From DAIDAN01 sp049303335 (GTDB lineage: Archaea > Aenigmatarchaeota > Aenigmatarchaeia > Aenigmatarchaeales > DAIDAN01), in NCBI GenBank assembly GCA_049303335.1, contig JBAQNA010000052.1, forward strand, positions 1-20,123: 20,123 nt of DNA, read 5' to 3'. The notes beneath the pieces were generated by a model. It was not told the origin of the DNA, searched no databases, and saw only the letters and a program-made list of their open reading frames with translations. Positions 13,392 to 19,995 of the stretch are shown one piece after another. A program made the position numbers and the translations under genes. The number at the start of each line of letters is the position of its first letter. The first letter of the stretch is position 1.

Positions 13392-13703
13392 TCACATTTC
13401 TATCTGCTCTTCCGAAAACCCGAAATCCGTAAGCAGTTTCCTTATGCTGTACATGTGGTTGCCCTGCAATTCTATCCTCCCGTTCTTGTAGGTTCCGCCA
13501 CACGCCAGCTTCGTCTTCAGCTTTTTTGTCAGCTCTTTCGGGTTCACGTCCTCGGTCAGCCCCTCGACAATGGTCATCCATTTCCCGAAGGCTTTCTTTT
13601 CCGAGTACACGCGTATCTTCGCGGACTCCTTTGCTATGGTTCCGCATACGCAAAGTTCCTTTGGCAACCCGCAATTTTTACATATTTCCGCCAGTTCATT
13701 CAC
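13392..13703 (-). CDS. translation initiation factor eIF1/SUI1-like protein
   Basis: A 103-residue SUI1-domain protein. A small cysteine cluster at the N-terminus (C8, C11, C18, C20: EICKNCGLPKELCVC) precedes the SUI1 core (KKAFGKWMTIVEGL, KTKLACGGTYKNGRIELQGNHMYSIRKLLTDFGF). It acts in start-codon selection on the small subunit. The frame begins with GTG at 13703. GGTGAA lies too close for that codon but would be in the usual register for CTG at 13694, so the start is uncertain. A TATA-like element at 13721-13730 suggests an internal promoter. It follows L29 after a 106-nt A+T-rich gap. Confidence 0.93.
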   Translation of the reverse strand: MNELAEICKNCGLPKELCVCGTIAKESAKIRVYSEKKAFGKWMTIVEGLTEDVNPKELTKKLKTKLACGGTYKNGRIELQGNHMYSIRKLLTDFGFSEEQIEM

Positions 13704-13720
13704 CTTGTTTCTTATTTTTA

Positions 13721-13730
13721 GTTAAATATA
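13721..13730 (-). promoter_or_regulatory. putative internal TATA box upstream of SUI1
   Basis: On the minus strand the sequence is tatatttaac, inside the 106-nt A+T-rich gap between L29 and SUI1. It is centred about 23-25 nt from the GTG at 13703, so it could start a leaderless SUI1 transcript within the operon. Confidence 0.35.
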
Positions 13731-13809
13731 ATTTTAATCCATTTTTTTCGTTAATATTTTCCCATTTTTTTATTCCAGATATTTTTCATCGGTTGTGCCG
13801 TTTCCGATT

Positions 13810-14013
13810 TTATTCCTTCTTCTTCGCATTCTTTTGCGTCAGCAGCTTTGCGATCGTCTTTCTGACTTCCCTGATTTTTCCGGGATTTGACACGGCTCCG
13901 CTCACTGCGACATGCCCCTTTTCTTTCATGAGCTCAAGCCTCAGCTCGCCTATTTTTTTGTCCCTCTCGTTCGCTTCCATCTCACGAATCTGTTTTTTCT
14001 TCATTACTGCCAT
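13810..14013 (-). CDS. rpl29: 50S ribosomal protein L29 (uL29)
   Basis: A 67-residue uL29, two helices with conserved KKKQIREMEANERDKKIGELRLELMKEKGHVAVSGAVSNPGKIREVRKTIAKLLT. It lines the peptide exit tunnel. ATG 14013 (MAVMKKKQ) is chosen because GTTGAC ends 4 nt upstream. It follows S3 directly, as expected. Confidence 0.95.
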   Translation of the reverse strand: MAVMKKKQIREMEANERDKKIGELRLELMKEKGHVAVSGAVSNPGKIREVRKTIAKLLTQKNAKKKE

Positions 14014-14105
14014 GTTTGTCAACTCATTATCGAATGAACTCGTTTTGCGCTTGATGCATTGTTCCGCTTTCTTATTCCGTTGTTTTGTTTTTCGTTTTAA
14101 TTTTT

Positions 14106-14768
14106 CTACTCCGCCTTTTCATCCGCTGGCTCGATTTCAACTTTTATTTCCTCCTTGCCTGCAACAGGCATCGAAGCCAGCAGTCTCCTGCTTGTCTCTA
14201 TCTCCCTCGGCATTTCAGGAAGTATTTTCACCAATATTCCTATGGTTCCGGCCTTGACCAGCGCGGTCGCGTGCGCCTTCTTGACTTCCGTCTCCGCCTG
14301 CTCGCCCGCGTACTTCAGGTATCCCGCGGAAAACTTGTCAATCCTGCTCATGTCCCCGCCGAGTTTGCCGCCGACCCTTATCGCCACTCCCGCGGCACCC
14401 CTTCGCATGATGTTCTGTATCATGAAGTTGACAACGCGCCTGTAATTGAGCCCGCGCTCTATCGAGTTTGCTATCTCCTGCGCAACTATGTTCGCGTCAA
14501 ACTCCGGAATCTCGACTTCCCTTACTTCGAGCTGCGGATTCTGCAGGCCGAATTTCGATTTTACCATTTCAGTTATTGCCTCGATATTTTTCCCACCCTT
14601 TCCGATGACCATTCCGGGTCTCTGCGCGAACACGGTGATGTGCGTTGCCACGGGCGTGTGCTGGATATCCGAGTGGCTGTATCCCGCGCGCGCGAATTCC
14701 ATCGAAAGGAATTCCTCAACTTCCGACTTTTTTATTCCGTCCTTCACGAATTGACGCTCGATTGCCAT
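14106..14768 (-). CDS. rps3: 30S ribosomal protein S3 (uS3)
   Basis: A 220-residue archaeal uS3. The N-terminus AIERQFVKDGIKKSEVEEFL precedes a KH domain with the GxxG loop (PGMVIGKGGKNIEAITEMV), then GAAGVAIRVGGKLGGDMSRIDKFSAGYLKYAG, and an acidic C-terminal tail. It forms part of the mRNA entry channel. ATG 14768 is chosen because GTTGAT ends 4 nt upstream; ATG 14771 and a TTG at 14777 are alternatives. Confidence 0.97.
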   Translation of the reverse strand: MAIERQFVKDGIKKSEVEEFLSMEFARAGYSHSDIQHTPVATHITVFAQRPGMVIGKGGKNIEAITEMVKSKFGLQNPQLEVREVEIPEFDANIVAQEIANSIERGLNYRRVVNFMIQNIMRRGAAGVAIRVGGKLGGDMSRIDKFSAGYLKYAGEQAETEVKKAHATALVKAGTIGILVKILPEMPREIETSRRLLASMPVAGKEEIKVEIEPADEKAE

Positions 14769-14788
14769 CATTATCAACCATTATGAAA

Positions 14789-15277
14789 TTATTTTTTCTC
14801 CGCAGTCTTTACCGCTTTTTTGGCTTCCGGCATTTTTGCCGTCTCGGTCTTTTTGCTTTGTTTCGATTCAACATTCTTTACGGTTTTTTTCTGCGCCATT
14901 TTTGCAGGCTTCAGCACAATCTGGACGTGCGTGGATTTCATGCGCATTCCGAAGGCGCGCTTCCTCCTGCCCCTGAATATCTTCGGCCCCTTGTGCGACG
15001 CGGCTATGACCTTCAGGTTCTCGGTGTCCAGCTTTTTTGCGATCGCGTTGTTCTCCGCGGATTTCAGCAGAGCCAGTATGCTTTCCGCGGCGTTCGTGTG
15101 GAACTTGTGGTTCACGGACGCTTTTCCGTCGACAACCTTTTCCAAAAACTCTTTGGCCTCCTTGAACGCCATCCCGTTTATCTTCTTTGACACGGCCTGC
15201 GCAGCCACCGTGGAAATCTTTTCGGTTGCGTTCGCGCAAGCCATATCCTTTTGAATCGGAATCGTGTATCCTGTCAT
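14789..15277 (-). CDS. rpl22: 50S ribosomal protein L22 (uL22)
   Basis: A 162-residue uL22. The core has MAFKEAKEFLEKVVDGKASVNHKF, LLKSAENNAIAKKLDTENLKVIAASHKGPKIFRGRRKRAFGMRMKSTHVQIVL, including the beta-hairpin loop that reaches into the exit tunnel. A lysine/alanine-rich C-terminal extension of about 35 residues follows (MAQKKTVKNVESKQSKKTE). The start at ATG 15277 is preceded by TGAT ending 4 nt upstream. It stops 20 nt before S3 begins. Confidence 0.96.
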   Translation of the reverse strand: MTGYTIPIQKDMACANATEKISTVAAQAVSKKINGMAFKEAKEFLEKVVDGKASVNHKFHTNAAESILALLKSAENNAIAKKLDTENLKVIAASHKGPKIFRGRRKRAFGMRMKSTHVQIVLKPAKMAQKKTVKNVESKQSKKTETAKMPEAKKAVKTAEKK

Positions 15278-15292
15278 ATTAATCACACAAAT

Positions 15293-15679
15293 TTACTTTA
15301 GCGGTACGAACTTGCTTGATTTTGTCGCGCCTATTCCCGGAGCGGAGTGCAGCACGCGCTTCCTTGTCTGCGAAAACTCGCCGAGCCTGTGCCCGACCAT
15401 CTCGGCCTTTATGTCGACCGTGACCCATTCCTTCCCGTTGTGTATGCCGAACTTCAGCCCGATCATTTCCGGCACGATGATCATGTCGCGCGTCTGCGTC
15501 TTGATGAATTTTCCGCGGCTCTTCCTGAACTTCCTGAAAACCTTTTTCTCCTCTTCCGTCATTCCGCGCTTCAGCAGCGCCCTTCTCTGTCTGCTCGGCA
15601 GCAGCTTCGCGAACTCCTCGAACGAGAGGTTCTGCAATTCTTCGGCGGTCTTTCCGCGGAACGTGAATACTTTTGCCAT
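15293..15679 (-). CDS. rps19: 30S ribosomal protein S19 (uS19)
   Basis: A 128-residue archaeal uS19 with conserved FRGKTAEELQNLSFEEFAKLLPSRQRRALLKRG, then KTQTRDMIIVPEMIGLKFGIHNGKEWVTVDIKAEMVGHRLGEFSQTRKRVLHSAPGIGATKSSKFVPLK. It contacts the head of the small subunit and the A-site finger. ATG 15679 is preceded by GTGACAACC, with GTGAC ending 4 nt before the start. It lies between L2 and L22 as in other archaea. Confidence 0.97.
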   Translation of the reverse strand: MAKVFTFRGKTAEELQNLSFEEFAKLLPSRQRRALLKRGMTEEEKKVFRKFRKSRGKFIKTQTRDMIIVPEMIGLKFGIHNGKEWVTVDIKAEMVGHRLGEFSQTRKRVLHSAPGIGATKSSKFVPLK

Positions 15680-15697
15680 GGTTGTCACTTTTTATTT

Positions 15698-16396
15698 TTA
15701 CTTCTTTCTCAATCCCGTCCTTCTCGAGCTTATCGCTCCTACTTTCTGTCCGGGTGGCGCCCACCTGCTCACGGTCTTCGGCCAGCCCGGTTTTGTCTTT
15801 CCTCCGAATGGGTGGTCCACTGGGTTCATCTTTGACGCGGAGCTGCGCGGCCACAATTTGTTTCTCGCGAGCTTCGCGTGGTAAACCTGTCCGGCTTTCA
15901 CGAAAAGCTTGTCAACGCGCCCGCCGCCTGCGGGTATCCCGATCATCGCGAGGCAGTTCGGGTTGAATTCCTTAATCTTGCCGGACGACATCTTCACCGT
16001 GACTTTTTCCCCTTTTGTTATGACCGTGCCGTAGACTCCGGAGCTTCTGCAGATTTTCGGCCCCGAAAAAGGCAGCAGCTCGATGCTGCATATCGGAACC
16101 CCTTCCTGTATTTCCGAAAGCTTCGCGACGTTGTTCCTGCCCGTCGCGCCGAATACTATGATGTCCCCCTTTTTCATTCCTTCGGTCGCGGTCACGTACT
16201 TCTCAATCCCGTCCGTGAACTTTAGCCTTGCGAGCGGCGCGCTTTTTCCAGGGTCGTGGACTATTTCCATAACCTCGGCCTTCATCTGACCTTCCGTGAA
16301 CTTCGGGTAACTCACGCTTCCTACGTACCTGTGCTCCGGTGACCTGTAACGCGGACCGCCCGCGCCGCGCGCCCTTGAAATTATTCGTTTTCCCAT
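15698..16396 (-). CDS. rpl2: 50S ribosomal protein L2 (uL2)
   Basis: A 232-residue archaeal uL2. It begins MGKRIISRARGAGGPRYRSP and has the peptidyl-transferase-centre loop MNPVDHPFGGKTKPGWPKTVSRWAPPGQKVG near the C-terminus, including the conserved histidine of NPVDHP. The start at ATG 16396 overlaps the stop of the preceding 127-residue gene as TAATG, sharing one base. L2 translation is therefore probably coupled to that unknown gene. The region upstream of the ATG otherwise has only GATTG as a weak ribosome-binding site. A sample at 15841-15900 is 57% G+C. Confidence 0.97.
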   Translation of the reverse strand: MGKRIISRARGAGGPRYRSPEHRYVGSVSYPKFTEGQMKAEVMEIVHDPGKSAPLARLKFTDGIEKYVTATEGMKKGDIIVFGATGRNNVAKLSEIQEGVPICSIELLPFSGPKICRSSGVYGTVITKGEKVTVKMSSGKIKEFNPNCLAMIGIPAGGGRVDKLFVKAGQVYHAKLARNKLWPRSSASKMNPVDHPFGGKTKPGWPKTVSRWAPPGQKVGAISSRRTGLRKK

Positions 16397-16779
16397 TACA
16401 ATCCCCATTTATTGTGCGATTTCATTTCGGCGTAATAGTATTTGCCTATTTCTTTTGTAATAGGTATTATTGGTTTTGAAAGACCGCTGCGATATTCAAT
16501 CTTTTGCGTTAATTGTGGCAAACCTTTTTCATCAATATTGATAATCAGTTTAATCGGAATTCCGCATCCATAAAGATTGCCGCTTTCTTCATATGGAGGT
16601 TTTCCTGAAACCGCTATTGTTGTTTTTGGATTTGGCTTTTTGCATTTTCCGCATATATCTCTTAGTTCAGTCAAATTTGGTTGATTCTTATATATACAAA
16701 TTATTTCAAATTTCCTAACATTTCCTCTCATTTTTTTATCAACGACAGGCAATTCCTTTATGTAGCCGTTGTTTTCCAT
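16396..16779 (-). CDS. hypothetical protein, 127 residues, inserted between L23 and L2
   Basis: A soluble basic protein with four cysteines at 28, 43, 46 and 72 (ICGKCKKPN and YGCGIP), which could form a small metal site. It has beta-strand-like stretches (KFEIICIY, PIKLIINID) and an aromatic C-terminus, IGKYYYAEMKSHNKWGL. I recognise no family. GGTGG lies 4 nt before ATG 16779, immediately after the L23 stop. Its stop codon overlaps the L2 start (TAATG). It is therefore locked into the operon at both ends. A sample at 16441-16500 is 32% G+C, against 57% for L2. Confidence 0.72.
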   Translation of the reverse strand: MENNGYIKELPVVDKKMRGNVRKFEIICIYKNQPNLTELRDICGKCKKPNPKTTIAVSGKPPYEESGNLYGCGIPIKLIINIDEKGLPQLTQKIEYRSGLSKPIIPITKEIGKYYYAEMKSHNKWGL

Positions 16780-16788
16780 ATTTCCACC

Positions 16789-17190
16789 TTACAGCATTCC
16801 CAATCTTGTCGCTATCTCGCCCGCGTTGAAATTCTTGTCGAGCTTCACGAACGCTTTTTTCCTGCCCTTCTGGTCGATAAGCGTTCTCACCTCGTCAACC
16901 TTGACCTCGAAAGCCTTTTCCACGGCCCATTTTATGCCGCTCTTGTTCGAGTCGCGGCGCACGATAAACACGAGCTTGTTCTGGCTCTCGACGAAGCTGA
17001 TTGATTTCTCCGTGAGCAGCGAGTGGCTGATTATGTTCCACACTTCCGCGGGCATAGCCTTTTCCTTTGTGGATTTTTTTTCCTGTTTCTCCGCCTTCGC
17101 TTCGGCTTTCTTTTCCTGCGGCTTTTCCGCGCCTTTCGGCTTCACGTCTTTCTTAATTTCCTTTTTCTCCGCGATTTTTTCTTCAGCCAT
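16789..17190 (-). CDS. rpl23: 50S ribosomal protein L23 (uL23)
   Basis: A 133-residue uL23. The first 45 residues or so are a lysine/glutamate-rich extension (EKKEIKKDVKPKGAEKPQEKK). The conserved domain follows: NIISHSLLTEKSISFVESQNKLVFIVRRDSNKSGIKWAVEKAFEVKVDEVRTLIDQKGRKKAFVKLDKNFNAGEIATRLGML. It surrounds the exit tunnel and docks the signal recognition particle. ATG 17190 is preceded by GTGAT ending 4 nt upstream; the longer frame to 17244 is rejected. Confidence 0.96.
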   Translation of the reverse strand: MAEEKIAEKKEIKKDVKPKGAEKPQEKKAEAKAEKQEKKSTKEKAMPAEVWNIISHSLLTEKSISFVESQNKLVFIVRRDSNKSGIKWAVEKAFEVKVDEVRTLIDQKGRKKAFVKLDKNFNAGEIATRLGML

Positions 17191-17273
17191 AAATATCACG
17201 AAATAACCAAGTTTTGTTTTAGGAATGTAATATTTTGCAATCAATATCGATAGTTACGAATACTTTCTTTTTA

Positions 17274-18077
17274 TCAGCCGTATTTCTCCTCCAGTTTTTT
17301 TATCGCGTTCTCGCTCCAAATCACAAGCCTTCCCGCCTGGCATCCGGGCGCGAGCAGTTCCGCGTTCAGCATGCCCGCGGTCGAGACGTCTATTCCGGGG
17401 AAGCTTTTTACGATTTTCTTCAGCCTGCTACCTTCCGCGACTACGAGTATCGACTTTCTTTTCTTGTATTTTCTTCCGCGCGCCTTGCCTTTTCCAGCCC
17501 TTATCGATTTTATTTTCGCGCGCTCCATTTCGCCTTCAAGCTTGAGCGCGTTCAAAATTTTTTCAAATTCCTTTACTTTTAAAATGTTTTCAATGTCGTT
17601 TGATACAATGATAGGCAGTTCAATTTCGAACTTGTGCCCTCGCTTTTCCACCATTTCCTTGACAGCCGAAGCCGCTATCGCAGAGCAAATAGCAATCCTT
17701 TTTTCCTTCTCGTTTATTTTCTGCCTCAGTATTTTCCCGACCATCGGCGGGTGAGCCTCGCGGCCTCCGACCGCCTGCGGAACACGGCGCATTCTGTAAG
17801 TCTGCCCTGGGGACGATTCGTGGACTCGCGGTCCCCTTGCCATCTCCTTGTTTTTCATCGAGTATTTCGTGTCCTTCACGCCGTGGTAGTGCGCGCTCGT
17901 CTGCAATCCGGAAAGGATGCTTGCCCCGAAAGCCTGCCTCCTGTTCGCCTGCATCGAAAGCACGGCGCGCTTTATCAGATCCGGGCGCACGGGCGTTGCG
18001 AAAACCTTCGGAAGCTTCGCCTCCCTCACGCGCGTTCCGTTCAGGTCGTAAACTCCGACTGTTTTTTGTGCTGCCAT
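17274..18077 (-). CDS. rpl4: 50S ribosomal protein L4 (uL4)
   Basis: A 267-residue archaeal uL4. It begins MAAQKTVGVYDLNGTRVREA; the internal tunnel loop carries KNKEMARGPRVHESSPGQTYRMRRVPQAVGGREAHPP. The C-terminal part includes KARGRKYKKRKSILVVAEG and FPGIDVSTAGMLNAELLAPGCQAGRLVIWSENAIKKLEEKYG. It reaches into the exit tunnel and organises domain I of 23S rRNA. ATG 18077 is chosen because GTTGAT ends 4 nt upstream. A sample at 17761-17820 is 67% G+C, high compared with the neighbouring unknown gene. Confidence 0.97.
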   Translation of the reverse strand: MAAQKTVGVYDLNGTRVREAKLPKVFATPVRPDLIKRAVLSMQANRRQAFGASILSGLQTSAHYHGVKDTKYSMKNKEMARGPRVHESSPGQTYRMRRVPQAVGGREAHPPMVGKILRQKINEKEKRIAICSAIAASAVKEMVEKRGHKFEIELPIIVSNDIENILKVKEFEKILNALKLEGEMERAKIKSIRAGKGKARGRKYKKRKSILVVAEGSRLKKIVKSFPGIDVSTAGMLNAELLAPGCQAGRLVIWSENAIKKLEEKYG

Positions 18078-18139
18078 GATTATCAACTACATTTCCAGCG
18101 TTTCAATTTTTATTTTTTCATTTTGAATTTCCGCGATTC

Positions 18140-18484
18140 TTATGATTCGTAACAGTCAGCTCCGTCTTCTTTTTTGCTTACTTCAAATGCGCCAGGGACA
18201 TTAAACAAAGTATCGCCAAATTTCAAAAACGAATTCTCGTCTTCTGATTCTGTTTTTTTCATCGGGAACATTTCTTTGAGCGGCAGCATTTCAATCAAAT
18301 TGATTTCTGTGGGATTATCATTAACGTCAGTCTTCATTCCAATTTTTTCCAAATATTCTTTGTATTTGTCACATATTTTTCCTACATACCCTGAATAATG
18401 CGTTATCGTGACATCAATATGTTCTATCGTTCTTTTCCATCCTAATTCAAAGCCCGCTATTTTGTATGTTTCTTCTGTCTTCAT
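18140..18484 (-). CDS. hypothetical protein, 114 residues, inserted between L3 and L4
   Basis: An acidic soluble protein with no membrane segment. It contains a helical region (YVGKICDKYKEYLEKIGMK, about 32-51), a methionine-rich segment (LIEMLPLKEMFPMKK, about 63-77) and a polar C-terminus ending GADCYES. I recognise no family. It starts at ATG 18484, 28 nt after L3, behind TGATGATTGA, and ends about 60 nt before L4. A sample at 18301-18360 is 30% G+C, far below the adjacent L4. It belongs to the set of A+T-rich genes interrupting the operon. Confidence 0.68.
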   Translation of the reverse strand: MKTEETYKIAGFELGWKRTIEHIDVTITHYSGYVGKICDKYKEYLEKIGMKTDVNDNPTEINLIEMLPLKEMFPMKKTESEDENSFLKFGDTLFNVPGAFEVSKKEDGADCYES

Positions 18485-18512
18485 TCAATCATCAGTTTCT
18501 ATTTTCTGCATT

Positions 18513-19463
18513 TCATCCCTGCTTGCTCTCGAGCGAAATGTATTTTATCTCCACCGGATATTTCGAGGCGATCGGGCGCATCGGCATTCGCAGCCTTATC
18601 AGCCTTTTGCGCGCGCCGGGCACGCTGCCTTCCACGATTATGCTTTCCGTTTTCACGATTCCGAAATTCGGGAATCCGCCCTTCGGGTTTATCTCCTTCG
18701 GCTCGACCATTTTCAAAATCCGCTTGTTTAATTCCGTTCTCGTCTGGAAGCCGAGTTGTCCCGCGGCGGGAACTGTAGGTCTTACTTTTCCCGGCTCCGC
18801 GCTTCCCAGCGTGCCGACGTGCCTGTGCATATGCCTCATCTTTCTTCCGTGAAGCCTGATGCCGAACCTTTTCACAGGGCCCTGGAATCCCTTGCCTTTT
18901 GTCACGGATGAAACGTCCGCATAATCGCCGGCCTTGAAAACGTCTGAAACTTTGATTTGCTTTCCGAGCAGTTGTTTTGCAAGCTCCGTTTGTTCCTTGA
19001 TTCCGCCGCCTATCGCGATTTCAAAAACTTCCGGAGTTTTCTTGAAAACCGGATTCGTGTGGCAGAGCAAGTGAACGTGCGATGCGCCGTTCTCGGGAAC
19101 CGCTTTTTTCTGGCTTTGCTTTATTTCGACTTTCCTTTCCAGTCTTTTGTCCATTTTTTCCGAATAAACGTCTCCCAAAGTTTTAATTCCTTGTACTGTT
19201 TTTTTATAAAGCCTGTATCCGAACACATTGAGCGGCGGGCACTCCAGCACGGACACCGCCTTTGTCACGAGCTGGTTTTTCATCCTCGATTTCGGGTTTG
19301 TCTCAAGCACCTGAACGTGCGTCATCCCGACCTTGTATGCGGCGAACCCGAGCGGCTTTGCCTCCTTCGATGGCGCGAATTTCGAGGCCGGGTAGCTGCG
19401 CGGCGCCCGCTTCTTCGGATAAAACCCGCGTCCTCCCCTTTTCGGTCTCCTCTCTTTCGGCAT
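18513..19463 (-). CDS. rpl3: 50S ribosomal protein L3 (uL3)
   Basis: A 316-residue archaeal uL3, the first gene of the cluster. It begins MPKERRPKRGGRGFYPKKRA and includes AYKVGMTHVQVLETNP, SSVTKGKGFQGPVKRFGIRLHGRKMRHMHRHVGTLGSAEPGKVRPTVPAAGQLGFQTRTE, and a C-terminus with PMRPIASKYPVEIKYISLES. It is an assembly-initiating protein close to the peptidyl transferase centre. ATG 19463 is chosen by homology and by GAGGT upstream in the usual register; the frame extends to 19481. A TATA box lies about 60 nt upstream. Confidence 0.97.
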   Translation of the reverse strand: MPKERRPKRGGRGFYPKKRAPRSYPASKFAPSKEAKPLGFAAYKVGMTHVQVLETNPKSRMKNQLVTKAVSVLECPPLNVFGYRLYKKTVQGIKTLGDVYSEKMDKRLERKVEIKQSQKKAVPENGASHVHLLCHTNPVFKKTPEVFEIAIGGGIKEQTELAKQLLGKQIKVSDVFKAGDYADVSSVTKGKGFQGPVKRFGIRLHGRKMRHMHRHVGTLGSAEPGKVRPTVPAAGQLGFQTRTELNKRILKMVEPKEINPKGGFPNFGIVKTESIIVEGSVPGARKRLIRLRMPMRPIASKYPVEIKYISLESKQG

Positions 19464-19523
19464 AAAACATACCTCTTGCAATTAAAATGAATTTTTTTCG
19501 GTAAACACTTATCAGCATTAAGC

Positions 19524-19531
19524 TATTTAAG
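19524..19531 (-). promoter_or_regulatory. promoter (TATA box) of the ribosomal-protein operon
   Basis: On the minus strand the sequence is cttaaata, in the context cgcttaaatagc. Transcription would begin near 19501, leaving a leader of about 38 nt with GAGGT ahead of the L3 start. It is the closest good TATA box upstream of L3. Confidence 0.55.
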
Positions 19532-19766
19532 CGTTTTTTCCTCCCGGCGATTCTTTCGAATGCGCCTTTCTCCGCTAAACTCAGAACACGTTTCGAAAAA
19601 CCCTTCAGGTTTATTCGACAACCACAGGTTTCGGAAACTCCTTCTCGGAATCCCGTGCAAAAACTTCCCGTTTTTAATGAGGCTGCAAGGTATTTAAAGG
19701 TTAGAAAATCGGCGAGAAAGAACATGCAAAAAGTTTGATTGGCGCAGAGGGTGAGAGTTTCATCTC

Positions 19767-19818
19767 ATGCACGAAAAGCTTCGCTTTTCGGCATGCCGCA
19801 AACTTAGTTTGCGTGCAT
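19767..19818. repeat. composite twin-hairpin element, copy 1
   Basis: Hairpin one pairs CGAAAAGC (19772-19779) with GCTTTTCG (19783-19790) around TTC. Hairpin two pairs CGCAAAC (19797-19803) with GTTTGCG (19807-19813) around TTA. They are separated by GCATGC and enclosed by ATGCAC (19767-19772) and GTGCAT (19813-19818). The whole can fold as a small three-way junction or cruciform on either strand. Confidence 0.7.
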
Positions 19819-19876
19819 TTTGAATTCGCGAGCCTTTTTCTTTCGCGCTTTTTGGAAAAGAATTTTGTTTTTCTTG

Positions 19877-19929
19877 CACGAAAAACCTTTCAGGTTTTTC
19901 GGCATCCCGAAAAGCTTTCGCTTTTCGTG
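19877..19929. repeat. composite twin-hairpin element, copy 2
   Basis: Hairpin one pairs CGAAAAACCT (19879-19888) with AGGTTTTTCG (19892-19901) around TTC. Hairpin two pairs CGAAAAGC (19908-19915) with GCTTTTCG (19920-19927) around TTTC. The linker is GCATCC and the unit is closed by CAC and GTG. Architecture, linker and loop match copy 1 (CACGAAAA...TTTTCGGCATNCCG...CGTG), so the two are probably members of one repeat family. Confidence 0.7.
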
Positions 19930-19931
19930 GA

Positions 19932-19948
19932 TTTCCGCAAGCGCTTTT
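19932..19948. repeat. 17-nt repeat shared with the tRNA-Pro intron
   Basis: tttccgcaagcgctttt occurs here and, in the same orientation, at 5654-5670 inside the intron of tRNA-Pro. Confidence 0.75.
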
Positions 19949-19995
19949 CTTTTTTACAAGTTCGTTACCAAAAAAGAAAAGGGCTTCTCACGGGT

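Larger units (their letters stand above)
19482..19995. other. non-coding region upstream of L3, hairpin-rich
   Basis: No convincing gene is seen. An open frame at 19735-20031 starts with TTG, runs through the hairpin repeats and into the palindrome, and has no recognisable domain. A second TATA-like element (tatttaaagg, 19691-19700) could fire in either direction; a plus-strand transcript would begin near 19720. A degenerate hairpin copy (cgaaaaacccttcaggtt and onward) lies at 19594-19617. The rest is described as separate repeats. Confidence 0.5.

Noticed and set aside
19735..19770. Possible tRNA or small RNA start (GATTGGCGCAGAGGGTGAGA) about 26 nt after a TATA-like element
   Set aside because: No matching acceptor, D-arm or T-loop could be found downstream. 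A structured RNA is not excluded but cannot be supported.
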